In this document: one piece after another, positions 20,947-32,363 of the stretch | How positions within the stretch are numbered: position 1 is the stretch's first letter | Layout: each line of letters starts with the position of its first letter | Assembly (NCBI GenBank): GCA_963678675.1 | Contig: OY783197.1 | Coordinates: forward strand, 5,800,400-5,864,399 | Direction: 5' to 3' | Length of the DNA stretch: 64,000 bases | DNA from: Xiphydria camelus | Taxonomy: Eukaryota > Arthropoda > Insecta > Hymenoptera > Xiphydriidae | Notes under the pieces: generated by a model | What the model was told of the DNA's origin: nothing | What the model saw: the letters and a program-made list of their open reading frames with translations, nothing else | The model's database searches: none | Made by a program: the position numbers and the translations under genes

Positions 20947-23900
20947 CCCATTCCCTCCCAGTGGGTCGTTTGCGACCCACCTAAGAAAAAAAATTCTGCA
21001 GCGCCACTTATTGTTTCGCGCGCGCTTCTACCGTGCTAAACACATGTAGTAGGCTTGAAAACAGTGTTCTGATGCGCCAGCCAGGCACTCCCCTCCACTG
21101 ATCGGCAGTAGCGGCGAAGCGTCGAGGAGGATGGCGGACCCGGTAGTGCACTCTCGCCGACAATGGTAAGTTCAGTGGTAAAAAGTGTTACAATATTTTA
21201 TATCTGGTGTGAATATTACGGGGGTATGTATACTGCATCTTTAGAGCCATTTAGGTTGACTGTACTTTGTTTGGTTCATGAGCTGGACGTCATATAAGAT
21301 AGCGTGGGTCGCAAACGACCCACTGGGAGTGAATCGCGGAACAATGTAGGTTTACATTCTTGTGCTTATTTTTGCACGACGAGGGCTTTCCGTAACCGTT
21401 TTTGAAAACAAACGTTTAAAAATAATATTTTTAGAGAAAAATACAATACTTTGTAGATTTTTGTGAATTTATTTTATTATTTTGTCTTACAATAATGACA
21501 CTTTTGTACACTTTTGCAGGCGAAAACCTCTTTCAACTGCAGAAATTCTAGCCGAGTTGGATATGATGACGGCCTCGGACCTTCCGGGGACCTCCGCAGA
21601 TATTTTTATTACGCCTCCGGAAGACGACGGTAATTTATCAAATGCTGATTCAGGTGACGAGGACAACTGCTGCAATCCCGACAAAATGAACAGAAATCAG
21701 CTAAAAGCCCAAGCTGAACTGGTCATTCGAGGTACCGTTGGTGTAGATGTCGACTCAGACGATGTTTCCAGCGATGACTCTAATCCTGACGAAGATTTCT
21801 GTCCTGAATCTGCGATCGATGATGACTCTGAATCAGTGACCGACGACAATTTCGGCTACGAATCCGAGACTGAAATGCCTGCAAAGAAAAGAAAAGTGAC
21901 TGCATTATCGTTTACGAAGGGAACAAACATGAATTCGTCATCATCAAATAAGAAAAAAGAAGTGAACCTGTCATCCTCAAAAAAGAAAAAAGAGGTAGAT
22001 CAGCCCTTGTCCAAGCAGAAAAAACAGGCGCATCCGTCATCATCCACGAAAAAAAAACAGTCGAATTTGTCATCAGCTACGAAGAACAAACAGACAAACC
22101 CGTCATCATCAAAGAAGAAAAAACCTACTAGGCCCTGGGAGCAAGGAGACCTCCAACCATCAGCTATCGAGGAACAGCAGCTTCTTAGCGTAATTGCTGG
22201 CGCAATATCACCTGTAAACAAAGATTCGAATCCATTAGATTTTTGGGAATTATTTATAACGGAGGAAGTAATTGAGATGATTGTCAGTAACACAAACTTG
22301 TACGCTGCTCAAAATAATGAACCTAACCTAAACCTTACCAGGGAGGAAGTTTATTGTATTTTAGGTATACTCTATCTAAGTGGTTACGTTCCTCATGCAA
22401 GGAAACATATGTACTGGGAGCTATCTGATGACGTGCACAATACCCTTGTTGCTAAAACAATCCGTCGAAATAGATTTAACGATATTTTGCGTTATTTTCA
22501 TGTTTGTGACAACACTAATTTGCTCCGAGAAAAAGTAGGTGATAATATGGCTAAAATTCGAGCCTTTATTGAAGTAATGAACAAGAACTTCATTCATAAC
22601 GCTCCTAACGTAACGAAACTTTCAGTGGACGAATCTATGATCCCTTATTTTGGACGTCATGGCTGTCGCCAATTTATAAAAGGAAAGCCCATACGATTTG
22701 GCTACAAAGCATAGACTTTGGCACAGAAGCAAGGTTATTGCTTGCAAGCTGATATATATCAGGGTAAAGGAACAGAACCTCGTTCTAAAGACGTAACGTT
22801 AGGAGAAAAAGTTGTTTTACACTTTTGTGATATTGTATCTGAAATCTACCAAGGAGTGGCTTTTAGCTTCTATTGTGATAATTTCTTTACGTGCCCAAAG
22901 TTGTTGACTGAGCTCGCTAAACGAGGTATGAAATGCACAGGGACCGTGCGAGAGAATCGAATGGAAGGTTGTCCGTTGCCTGGTAAGAAGGTCATGAAAA
23001 AACGAGAAAGGGGATCTTTTGAGAGTGTGGTTGATCGAAAAGACAATATCGTTGCGGTTACCTGGACGGACAACAGTGTCGTAAACATTTTGTCTAGTGA
23101 GCACGGAGTAGAACCTTTGCAGCAGGCTCACCGCTACTCGTTTGCCGAGAAGAAACTCATAAAAATTCCACAACCTAATCTGATCGCCCACTACAATAAA
23201 AACATGGGCGGCGTCGACCAAATGGACAACAACATTTCTAATTACCGGATCAATATACGATGCAAGAAATGGTACATACCGATAATCTTTTGGTACTTCG
23301 ATGTGGCCATGAGCAACGCTTGGATCCTTTCACGTTCCTTCGGTTTGACGCTTGATGCTCTGGAATTTCGTCGCTTTATTGTGAAGAGTTTGATAGAGAA
23401 ACATGGGACACTTCCTCGTCGCCGACTTCCTCGTGCTTCTGTAACAGAGGCTGTTAAAAATAGTCATGCAGGTCATTTACTCATAAGTCCCCAACCTAGA
23501 AGGCGTTGTAAAGTTTGCAAAAATAAAACTATTCAAGCCTGCCAGCGCTGTGATGTACCTTTACATGTTGAATGTTTTGCAAGATTCCATAATTCTAAAT
23601 AGATTTTTAACGTGTTTTCTTATCTTCTTTGATACTTTGTTTTTAAGCATTGCTTTTTAGATTTAGAAGAGAAGTTTGCCTCTCAGTATTTTAGTATTCA
23701 GTATTTTTGACTAATATTGAAGATCGATAAAGAGAAGGCTGAATGTTGCCAAAAACCATGACCAAATGTCGTGTTCGACTGATTTTCTTTATAAGTAGGT
23801 ATTTCATAAATGCAATTTTGATAATTGTTGCATGTTGTATTTTATGTGATTTACAGAGTAAGGCTGAATGTTACCAAAGGCCATGACCAATTGCCTTATT

Positions 23901-24392
23901 GGACTGATTCTTTATTTTTGTATTAGCGGTTTTACGGTGTAAATCACTTGATGAAATGAAATAAAGTGCAATAAAAATATGTTTTTGAAATTAAAGAATT
24001 TTTATTTAAAATAATTCGTGTATTTAACAATTTACCTTATCATAACTTACCGTAAACGTAGACTTCAATCTTCCAAACCTAGAGTCCATGTGCAGGTTGC
24101 AACCAAAAATTCTTTTAATTTCTTAAAAGGACTTAAAAAACATTTGTTTAACTCCGGAAAACTTATATGAAAAAAAAATAGCACGAAATAAAAATATAAC
24201 ATTATTTACAACTTAAGGTGTATTGGACTGCGATTCACTCCCAGTGGGTCGTTTACGACCCATGTCATTTTTTCAAAACCAGCATTATAAGAATTATTTA
24301 AACAATTTTTGGGGAGCTCTTACACATAGTAGAATACGTTTAAACTATAGAAACCCAAAAAAATGGATATTTTTTTTTTGGGAGGGAATGGG
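20947..24392 (+). mobile_element. piggyBac-like transposon, near intact
   Basis: TTAA at 20943-20946 and 24393-24396 flanks inverted ends CCCATTCCCTCCCA / TGGGAGGGAATGGG. Subterminal palindromes GTGGGTCGTTTGCGACCCAC lie at 20961 and 24244, with an inverted internal copy at 21304-21333 that extends to ACTGGGAGTGAATCG, matching CGATTCACTCCCAGT at 24230. Two ~60-bp direct repeats (AAGGCTGAATGTT.CCAAA) are at 23736 and 23861 in the 3' region. The transposase occupies 21131-23602. Confidence 0.92.
21131..23602 (+). pseudogene. piggyBac-like transposase, one nonsense codon
   Basis: It cuts and pastes the flanking element at TTAA. The likely start is ATG at 21131: a 35-nt exon (MADPVVHSRRQ) ends at a CAATG^GTAAGT donor, and the acceptor TTTTGCAG^G before 21520 restores Trp and then RKPLSTAEILAELDMM. 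An acidic and then Ser/Lys-rich linker (SSKKKK repeats) precedes the DDD domain. The three catalytic aspartates are visible in SVDESMIPYF (codon 22628), FYCDNFFTC (codon 22877) and MGGVDQMD (codon 23216). The C-terminal Cys/His finger reads CKVC...CQRCDVPLHVECF. An in-frame TAG at 22712-22714 sits where the family has Trp after YK(A/L), a single TGG-to-TAG change; otherwise the ~705-codon frame is open. Confidence 0.88.
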
Positions 24393-24990
24393 TTAAAGGT
24401 GATTCTCCAAACGCCGAAAAATATTATTGTTGAATTGAACACGAAAACTGACCCTGTGAAAAGCACTTCTGTAGCAACAGAAATAAGTTATTATTAATAT
24501 CGAAGTGGCAACGCTGTACATTGATCGGTAGTCAGTTTATAGAAAAACGTCGATTAGCGGAATTGGCCATTTTGATGTTTTAAAATGATGCAATAACCGA
24601 ACCTTTATAGAACAATTTAGTTCTGTTACTGTACTGTACCGAAACTTTAATAGAATTTTATGCGGTTTAACGTTTCATTTTGGCCAATTATACAATATTT
24701 ATAAACAGAAGCTTAAAGTTCTATATTTTTGAATGTTGTGTTTGTTTACAGTTTATGTGATTTTTTATAGGAGGTAATGTATGGATATAGGCCATTGTTC
24801 CACGTTATAAGTGCATTTTAATTGTTGCAGCATTGTTTTGATAAATACTTAATAAAAATATGTATAAAATAGTCGAGACAATAGAGAGAGGTTCCAAGCA
24901 ACTAACTGTAGTTCCCCAGTCTCGAGAGAAACAAGGGGTCCTTTTTTGGATCAAAATGAAAACAGAAAAACTTATTAAAATAGGAACTTC

Positions 24991-25426
24991 TATTGGGATT
25001 TTACCGATGGGCAGAGCCTAAATCAATGTGGCGGCTTTAAGGTAACATTTTACGTGTGACAGCATAGGGAAAAACTTGTTTGAGTACTGAAAATGATAAG
25101 CATTGTTTGATTTTTTCTTTATCGATTTTTTCTTTATTACCGAAAATATTTGTGATATAAACAACACGTTTGTCAGGTTTGGGAAAATAATGAAATGCGA
25201 TATTATCCCTATCGAAACGACTTCCACAACCGGGGACGTAGCAAACAAGTCTACTCTTTGACTTTGTTTGCGATTTGACAACGGGAGACGTCATTCCTCC
25301 AACAAAAAATAATTTTTAAGTGCACGCACAATGATGCAGCTGTCAGTTTGCTAAAAGCACTGTTACCTTATAATAGTTACTTTTTCTGCCACCAGAGGTC
25401 ATACGCCCATCGGTAAGATCCCAATA
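24991..25426. mobile_element. TIR element carrying a THAP-finger fragment
   Basis: TATTGGGATTTTACCGATGG at 24991 is the inverse of 25407-25426 (one mismatch). A TA pair borders both ends. The element interrupts the reading frame that begins at 24859. A THAP-like fragment lies on its - strand. Confidence 0.6.
25037..25294 (-). pseudogene. THAP zinc-finger N-terminal fragment
   Basis: VCYVPGCGSRFDRDNIAFHY followed by FPKPDKRVVY matches the start of THAP DNA-binding domains (C..PGC......FH.FPK). The second Cys-His pair is missing: the frame changes into a KEKIDKEK stretch. THAP fingers occur in P, Kolobok and related transposases, so this is probably a captured or internally deleted transposase start. 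GTG and ATG starts are both possible. Confidence 0.5.
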
Positions 25427-25711
25427 CCTGAGGATTCTTGGTTCCAAATAGGTTGTAAATTAAAAAGAAAGGAAGAAAAGACATACGAAACTGACGAACT
25501 GGAATCATGCGCTATGCTTAAGAAAGACGATTCGATTGACAATGAGTCAGAGGAACAAGAAGTAGTGCAGCGAAAAAAACGAGTTAGGGTTATTCTCCCA
25601 AAGAAGAACGCAGAATATGATTTTAATGAGATGACGATGAAGGCTGCTTACATAGTAAGTTTTTTAAAATAACCGCTTTTTTTATATATGTATATTTATA
25701 TAAATAATATA

Positions 25712-26823
25712 CAGGGTGTCCAAAAAGTCTGGAATAGTACCCTTTTCAGGTAAACGTAGCACCTGGGTGAAAAACGCTCTCGGACACGTCGATTCTCTTT
25801 TATTTTTAGCATGATTTCAGATTTCAGAAAAATATACAGAGTGCGTCAAGAAGACTAGGCTGCTGTAAACTTTTTTAAAAATGGAACACCCTGTATGTTA
25901 TTGCATTTTTTATTCTACAGGGAATTCTAGGAACATTTTATGTATAATATCCTATACCTATCTCTCTTCAACTGTTTTCGAAATATTGGCATTTTTACTA
26001 AAATTCGAATTTTTGCATCTTTGACAGGCTGTAAAACCCAAACGGTTTCAGATAAAAAAAACGGTTTGCAGTTTCCTATCACAGTTTTTCATAAGCTCTC
26101 GCTTGACACTAACTTTGAATTTAAACTGAGATTAAATTTAACCGGATTTTGTTAATCGTGGATTGAATCCAAAGTTAATATCAAACGACAGCTTATGAAC
26201 AACTAAGATAGGGAAGTGTGGCGACCCATCGCGCTACGGCGTCTCGCCGCCAGGTGGCGCCACCCGTCGACTCCACGGCTTTCGGTTTCTCGTTAGTGGT
26301 CCAACAACGGGCAAGTTTCTATATAAGACCGCAACTGCCCGTCTCTCACCGAGGACCATAGAGCGTCTAAGGCAGGAGTCGGCCTAGCCTTACTGATGAG
26401 TCCACAGGCCGACTCCGGGACGAAACGCTCCGCCAATCAGATGGCGACCACATCCTTTTCACCACAGGAAGTGCAAACCGTTTTTCTTGGTCTCAAACCG
26501 TTTGGGTTTTACAACTTATCAAAAATGTAAAAATTTCAATTTTTAAATGTCAATATTTCGGAAACAGTTGAAGATAGATATAGGACATTATACATAAAAT
26601 GTTCCTAGAATTCCCTGTAGAATAAAAAAATGCAATAATATCTATATAGTGTTCCATTTTAAAAAGAAAGTTGACAGCTGCCCAGTTTTGACGAACTCCG
26701 TATATTTTTCATAAATTTGAAAACATACAAAAAATAAAAGAGAATCGACGTGTCTTAGCGTTTTTCGCCCAGGTGCTTCGTTTACCTAAAAAAGGTACTA
26801 TTCCAGACTTTTTGGACATACTG
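25712..26823. mobile_element. Mariner-type foldback element with nested solo LTR
   Basis: TA-CAGGGTGTCCAAAAAGTCTG at the left is mirrored by GGACATACTG-TA at the right. The complementary arms are ~350-430 bp with the centre near 26140. A 250-bp solo LTR interrupts the right arm. It lies in what would be an intron of the broken gene at 24859-28286. Confidence 0.75.
26217..26466 (+). repeat. Solo LTR (250 bp), same family as 48443-49509
   Basis: It starts TGTGGCGACCCATCG and ends CATCCTTTTCACCACA. A 5-bp duplication GGAAG flanks it (26212-26216 and 26467-26471). A TATATAAG box is visible in the + direction. It matches the LTRs at 48443-48692 and 49260-49509, inverted, along its full 250 bp. 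Confidence 0.93.
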
Positions 26824-27370
26824 TATAGTTAGGTTGAACAATTTTTATATCTTTTTATTTTGCAGGATTCAGAGCAAAATTAGCAACGACTTCTAATACA
26901 CTTCAATACAACATTTCAGATAATATTTTAGTTGCTGATAGTTCTCCACAAAATCTTATTTTTTTAAATACAGAGAAAATAATAAACGATAATTATTCGA
27001 CTGAATAGTCATACAATTCCACTGCTACTGATGTTGTCACGAGTGAAATATTACAAACCAATACTAGCACGTTAGATAATAATTTATCAACCATTATCGA
27101 AAATCAAGGAATAAATTATAAATAACCAAAATGCTATTATCGAATCTTTAAAAAATCTTGGAATAACTGAAAACCTATTAAAAATCTTGCAGCAATTATC
27201 GAAATTTGAGGCCATGACAGATGTCATTGCATAAAAAATGTGAAATATTAACAGCAGTACCTAATAATTTATTCTTCCTGTAAACAATTTTCTCCGGTAG
27301 TCGAGGATGTTTACATATGTAGATCGCATTGAAACAGTAGAACATTTTAATGCATTTGAATATTAGTTAA

Positions 27371-27795
27371 CGCTTAGTTGGTCGCGCTATGAGCGCCGCG
27401 CTCACCTTTAAAGTTTTACGCATCTAGCTTCGTAATTCTAAGAGATATCCTATTGATTCTTTTATGCTATGTCCCAACACCTGATAGAACGCACTAGTGC
27501 AGTACTGATAGTTCTAACACGATCTGGTTAATTAATATTATGAATTGAAAAAATAAATACATCGTGTCGAGCGAAGCCCGTGTAAAAGCAGGCGCAAGCG
27601 AAGTAGTCGGTGGTACAGCGTTGCCAGATTGTCTGCTTCTAGCGTTCGATCGGCAGGAAGTATGACGGTTGTCGTCAGCTGTGCGATTCTATAGTAAGAG
27701 AAAAATGGCAACGCTGTACGAGTCTAAAGCATGGCCGACGCGGCGCTCATCACTCGACCATCTTTGTAACAAAAGTTGGCGCGACCAACTAAGGG
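27371..27795. mobile_element. TTAA-flanked MITE (piggyBac type), GC-rich ends
   Basis: TTAA at 27367-27370 and 27796-27799. The inverted ends are CGCTTAGTTGGTCGCGC and GGCGCGACCAACTAAGGG, with further inner complementarity around GAGCGCCGCG. It is non-coding and lies between segments of the broken gene. Confidence 0.7.
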
Positions 27796-28550
27796 TTAAA
27801 AGACAAAGATGTGATGAAGGAAAATATAGAAAGCCTTAGTTATGTTTGTGGAAAAAGAGGTGATGGCCATGGAATTAATAACTATTACATAATTAGTTGA
27901 TAGGGTGTTTTTCAGACAATTCATAATCCTATGTTTGTGGGCTGGTGGCGCAAGAGGAGAAAAAGAAAACGTGGCTTTTAAAATGTATAAAAACGTTATT
28001 TCGCTTTTTTTCAACGTCGTGCATTTGTCAGGCAAAAGTTTTACGCATAAAGACTGCGAGGATTTTTTAAAAAATGTAATAAGGAACTCGACCAGAAGAA
28101 GCAAAAGAGACTTGTCAAGAACATCAGCAATAGCTGATTAAAAGAAGGTCCAAGAAACTTATTGCCCGAAATGAAAATAATGAAATGAAAGAAACTGATA
28201 AAAATAACATTGCTGAAGAAGCTATGTTAGATGAAGATAACGAGATGGGAGAGCAAAATAACTCTGATGCTTTATCTGATAGTTAAGTGAGTATATCATT
28301 GTATTGTATATCTTTTTCTATGTGTAAAATGAAATATAAAAGTCACGATGACATTTCGCTTTTTGTGAAGACTATAATATTTATGATCAATCTGACCATA
28401 CATACATTAATCTCCCTAGCTAACTGACATGAAGACTGCACAATACAGGAATGATGAAGTTTATTTAGTTTTTATGTTACATACACATAATATAATATAT
28501 TGACATAAGGTATCTTATTTTAATAAAATGTTTATCACTTTATTTATATT

Positions 28551-28847
28551 TTATTTTTTTAAATTATGTATCAAAGGAACGAATACAGTTTGTTCTCTAT
28601 ATTCTATAGCAACAACTTTACTCGTAACTTCAGAGGCTGAATATAAATTTGAATATTTATGTTCTACTCGGTTCAATTTAAAAATATTTAAATAAGAAAA
28701 TTTGATAGGAATATCAAAAACTTCCTCCATGTCTTTTACAGAACTACAAATAAAAGGCCTTCCGTCATTATTTAATGATGCATAGTGGAAAGTATCAATA
28801 TTATTGTTGTGAGTTAAAAACCATTTATTTGGGTAATTCGATGGCAA
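28551..28847 (-). CDS. Unidentified 98-codon frame
   Basis: The frame starts MPSNYPNKWFLTHNNNIDTF and includes IKFSYLNIFKLN and AIEYREQTVFVPLIHNLKK. Composition is natural (not low complexity), and the V(A/V)IEY...V.VPLIH ending resembles tails of uncharacterised insect transposon-associated proteins, but I do not recognise it. It may be the last exon of a retro- or transposon-derived protein. Confidence 0.25.
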   Translation of the reverse strand: MPSNYPNKWFLTHNNNIDTFHYASLNNDGRPFICSSVKDMEEVFDIPIKFSYLNIFKLNRVEHKYSNLYSASEVTSKVVAIEYREQTVFVPLIHNLKK

Positions 28848-28914
28848 TGAAAATTCATCAAACTATTGTTAAAACATCTCCTATGCCATTTAAATTTTTT
28901 AATATGGGACTAGG

Positions 28915-28985
28915 GGGCTACTCGCCTCGCTCGTCAACCCCCGAGGGGCTATCGCCCCTACGCCGCCATCGCGGCGCTCCCCCAA
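28915..28985. repeat. Cluster of GC-rich hairpins
   Basis: GGGGGCT...AACCCCC, GGGGCTATCGCCCC and GCCGCCATCGCGGC follow each other within ~70 bp in otherwise AT-rich DNA, ending CTCCCCC. It may be the terminal secondary structure of a rolling-circle element. Confidence 0.5.
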
Positions 28986-29010
28986 GCTTTTGCAGCAGCA
29001 TCATAGACCG

Positions 29011-29827
29011 AGAGCTAGCAACGTTTTCGCGAGAATGAATTTTAGGTCGGCTGGTTTTTTGATATTTCATATCTTATTGAAGTTAGGTAGGGATGCGGTA
29101 GGTCTGGCACCTGGGAGCGGTTGCGTTTACTTCTGCGCATCCCTTCTCTCTGTATAGTTATCTCTCTCTTCCGCAACCAACGAATAAGCTGCCGCACTCT
29201 TCTAACTCACCTATTCTCTCCGAGACTTAAATTGGTCTGATTCCTAATTAAACAACGGAATTTCCATATGGCTAATTAATAGTGTATTCGTTGATTACAG
29301 AACTATATTATGTTAAAATTTCAGCTATACTACAATGGCTTGAAAATTATTGTTTTTAATAACTAAAATTGGATCTGACGCACTGTTAGCAACAACAAAA
29401 CTGTCTGGCAATTATAAATTTCTATTACTAAAAAGACATACAAAATTATGGAAAAAAAAATTTATCAAAATGATTTCAAAATGCCTAGGGTAAAAGTGGG
29501 ACAGATGCCGCAGTCTCTGTTTAACTTTGAACTCGATTATCTCGAAACGCAGTGGAGATATGTGAAAAATGCGTAGCAACTTTTTTACAGTAAAAATATA
29601 GATAAACACTTTTTTTATCTAAACTTTTCTTCGATACCTGCAATCAATTTCGAGATAATCCTATATTTTAGCCTATTTTTTACTTGTACAGAAGGGATGC
29701 GCAGAAGTAAACGCAACCGCTTCCAGGTGCCAGACCTACTGTGCATCCCTAATTAACTTCAATAAGAAAGGATATATCAAAAAACCAGCCGAACTAAAAT
29801 TAACTTTTTCGTGACGTTGCTAGCTCT
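29011..29827. mobile_element. TIR element with ~140-bp inverted ends
   Basis: AGAGCTAGCAACG at 29011 is the inverse of CGTTGCTAGCTCT ending 29827. Complementarity extends inward through GGCTGGTTTTTTGATAT and the AGGTCTGGCACCTGG / CCAGGTGCCAGACCT blocks to about 29150 and 29690. The centre is AT-rich and non-coding. Confidence 0.75.
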
Positions 29828-29865
29828 TAATCTATCATGTCGTTGCTGACTTCTCCGTTCAATAC

Positions 29866-29950
29866 GTTCTCCTCCTCCTCCTCCTCCTCCTCCGCCTCCT
29901 TCTCCTCCTCCTCCACCTCCTTCTCCCCTCCCCCTCCTCCTCCTCCTCTA
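29866..29950. repeat. (CTC)n-type microsatellite
   Basis: An imperfect CTC/CTT trinucleotide run. The poly-Ser and poly-Glu frames across it are artefacts of the repeat. Confidence 0.9.
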
Positions 29951-30036
29951 ACAATCGACCATGCTTCGCGTACCCGGTCCCAAGGTCGCCGGGGTTTTTG
30001 GCGACGCATTTATTCGAAAACTATTTTATACATATA

Positions 30037-30830
30037 CAAGGTGTCCGTAAAGTATGGAAACGGTTGAATATCTCAAAAAGTACGCTTCAGAACGGGATAT
30101 TTTTTTGAATACTATCAAATGATACCAAGATTGATCCCACACCCCAACCCCTGTGGGTGGGGCAGGGGGAAGCTTCAAAATCTTAAATAGGAACCCCCAC
30201 TTTTGATTGCATATTCGTATTATACATTAAAAACTACATAACTTTTATTTGAAACATTTTTTTCAATTCATGGCAGATGGCGCTATAATCGACGAAATCC
30301 AATTTTTTCGGTTTTTGTAATTGAGAGTCGATTTATTCGATTCAGCAATACAATTGCGATAGAAATTTACATTTTTTATTCTCATACTTGATATTTTTGT
30401 TAAAAATTTAATTTAGTTTTGCAAATTTGAAGTGCAGATGCGTTCTGTACCTGGAATTCCCCGTGACGCACTAAGTTCCGTTAGAGGAAATAAGCTAATT
30501 TTACTCAAGGATAATCCCTTTCGGAATACATCGAGGTTCGAGGGTCCGGAAGGCCCGGCAATTAGCGGTACCTGTTTACGTGTACTCAGATTAACGGATA
30601 TCATTAAAACGGACTACTAGTGAAAGAATAGCTACGATTCCCGGAATATACCGTCCACCGGGGGAATTCCAGGTACAGAACGCATCTGCACTTCAAATTT
30701 GCAAAACTAAATTAAATTTTTAACAAAAATATCAAGTATGAGAATAAAAAATGTTAATTTCTATCGCAATTGTATTGCAGAATCGAATAAATCGACTCTC
30801 AATTGCAAAAACCGAAAAAATTGAATTTCG
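30037..30830. mobile_element. Foldback element, right end truncated
   Basis: The left end TACAAGGTGTCCGTAAAGTA is of the CAGGGTGTCC mariner-MITE type. 30296-30468 and 30655-30829 are inverted near-identical arms (GTACCTGGAATTCC / GGAATTCCAGGTAC at the inner edge). The outer 260 bp of the left side has no counterpart on the right. Confidence 0.65.
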
Positions 30831-31231
30831 TCTATTGGACATGGTATAATTCTATAAGGCACTATTTTGCATCGGTTTTACAGTCATTTGATTCTATAAG
30901 CACCGTTGCTGTAAAATTGTGTTACTGTACATACTTATAGGACTACATTAGTAGTTCTTATAAATGCTCTATAAATTATACTCTAAGAGAGAAAATGTTC
31001 TTGCAATAAATTTAAAAAACAATTCAGTTTCCGAAGGCAAAATAGTCTCATGTCCCACATTAATGCAACAATTCAGTGTTCTAGATAAAACTATAAAACA
31101 TTAACAGAATATAAAACTCCTATTACTCTAAATTTATAGAACTACTTTGCTAGCTGGGAAGTTAATTGGGTCAGGATGTATTAGCTGGAAGTACCGTGCA
31201 GAGTTTTATTCAATGGCAAAACTATAACTTA

Positions 31232-31401
31232 GGCCGTCTGCACACGGAGCGTATCGTCATAGACGCGTACAAGATTCGTCCTGCAGCGACGATTCCTATA
31301 CGTCTAGAAGACTGTACACGCCTCGTGCATCGAATAGGAATCGTCGCTGCAGGACGAATCGTGTACGCGTCTATGACGATACGCTCCGTGTGCAGACGGC
31401 C
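31232..31401. mobile_element. MITE with TTA duplication, copy 1
   Basis: TTA flanks GGCCGTCTGCACACGGAGCG ... and its complement, with ~68-bp inverted arms including TTCGTCCTGCAGCGACGATT. The 3-bp TTA duplication and the CTGCACACGG-type end fit PIF/Harbinger MITEs. Confidence 0.8.
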
Positions 31402-31404
31402 TTA

Positions 31405-32344
31405 CAGCCCGTTCACACGATACGGTTTTTTCCCGTTTCGGTATTTTACCGAATCCGTTTTTTTACCGTGTGCTGCAGTGGCGCATACATTTAAATGGGC
31501 GCGTTCACACGGTACGTCTTCGAAACTCATACGACAATTTCACCGATTCGGTCGAGACTGGCGTTCGGTTTTCGGGGGTCGTGTTCACACGATACGGTTT
31601 TTTCCCGTTTCGGTAAATTCACCGAATCGGTTTTTTACCGTGTGCTGCAGTGGCGCATACATTTAAATGAGCGCGTTCACACGGTACGTCTTCGAAACGC
31701 ATACGGCAATTTCACCGATTCGGTCGCGACTGACATTCGGTCTTGTCACTGAAAACCGAATGGCCCGATTCGGGAAAATAATCAAATCGGTTGCTAGTGG
31801 CAATGTTTATGCATCGAAGTGTTCAGACAGGATAGTTTTCGTACTGATAGGGCTCATGCATGGCCGGGTGATGGCGCGACAATAAACAATGATTTTAACC
31901 CTTTTAGTACCGGACGACGATATATCGTCGTTCTCTGCACTTGCGAAAAGTGCCAGCGACGATATATCGTTGCGTATGCGATGGCGCCATGTTCTTCGCA
32001 TTACGAAAAGCTCTATCTGAAAATAAATTTATAAAACGTTATAAACTATCTAATAACATTGCAAAGTAATGTAATAAAAATTGTTTTTGAGTATCCTTTG
32101 CATTCGCTCGAGCGGCACTGTTTCGACGCCCGGGCGATTGGTTGACACGTCCACTCGACGTGTGCGAAACACTTGCCAGAGCCGTAGCCGAGATAGGTAT
32201 AGTGTCAGGGGGCTGACCGATTCGGTAGAATTTTACCGAAACGGTGAAAAACCGTATAGTCTGAACGGGCTGTTCGGTAAAATTACCGAAACGGTAAAAA
32301 ACCGCATCGTGTGAACGAAAAAACCGTATCGTGTGAACGGGCTG
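31405..32344. mobile_element. TTA-duplicating element with CAGCCCGTTCACACG ends
   Basis: It shares the TTA at 31402-31404 with the preceding MITE and has TTA again at 32345-32347. The ends CAGCCCGTTCACACGATACG are inverted and repeated near the right end. A ~180-bp internal tandem duplication (ACACGATACGGTTTTTTCCC at 31413 and 31592) is present. At 31914-31929 there is a CGACGATATATCGTCG palindrome, followed by a second GACGATATATCGT copy. Non-coding. Confidence 0.7.
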
Positions 32345-32363
32345 TTACTCTTTGTGAATGCTC

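Larger units (their letters stand above)
24859..28286 (+). pseudogene. Broken multi-exon gene resembling insect DUF4806-type proteins
   Basis: From ATG 24859 the frame reads MYKIVETIERGSKQLTVVPQ ...VLFWIKM, is interrupted by an insertion at 24991-25426, then resumes PEDSWFQIGCKLKRKEEKTY to a donor-like ATA^GTAAGT at 25657. After an intron containing a foldback element, an acceptor (TTTTGCAG, before 26869) leads into a frame with stops. A later segment (27905-28140) has AGGARGEKENVAFKMYKNVI and DCEDFLKNVIRNSTRR, followed by an acidic tail (28166-28286). The N-terminal pattern and the K(N)..F..(Y/L).N....F pattern resemble proteins I know from insects with DUF4806. Frameshifts, a stop at 28139 and insertions make it non-functional. 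The family name is tentative. Confidence 0.4.

Noticed and set aside
23736..23930. Direct repeats in the piggyBac 3' region as a separate element
   Set aside because: They lie within the TTAA-bounded element and are better explained as its own internal repeats.
29837..30067. 76-codon Ser/Pro-rich frame
   Set aside because: It is a translation of the CTC microsatellite; the opposite strand gives a poly-Glu frame of the same kind.
31166..31666. 166-codon + strand frame
   Set aside because: It runs across two adjacent non-coding MITEs and their boundary, including perfect inverted repeats; not a protein.
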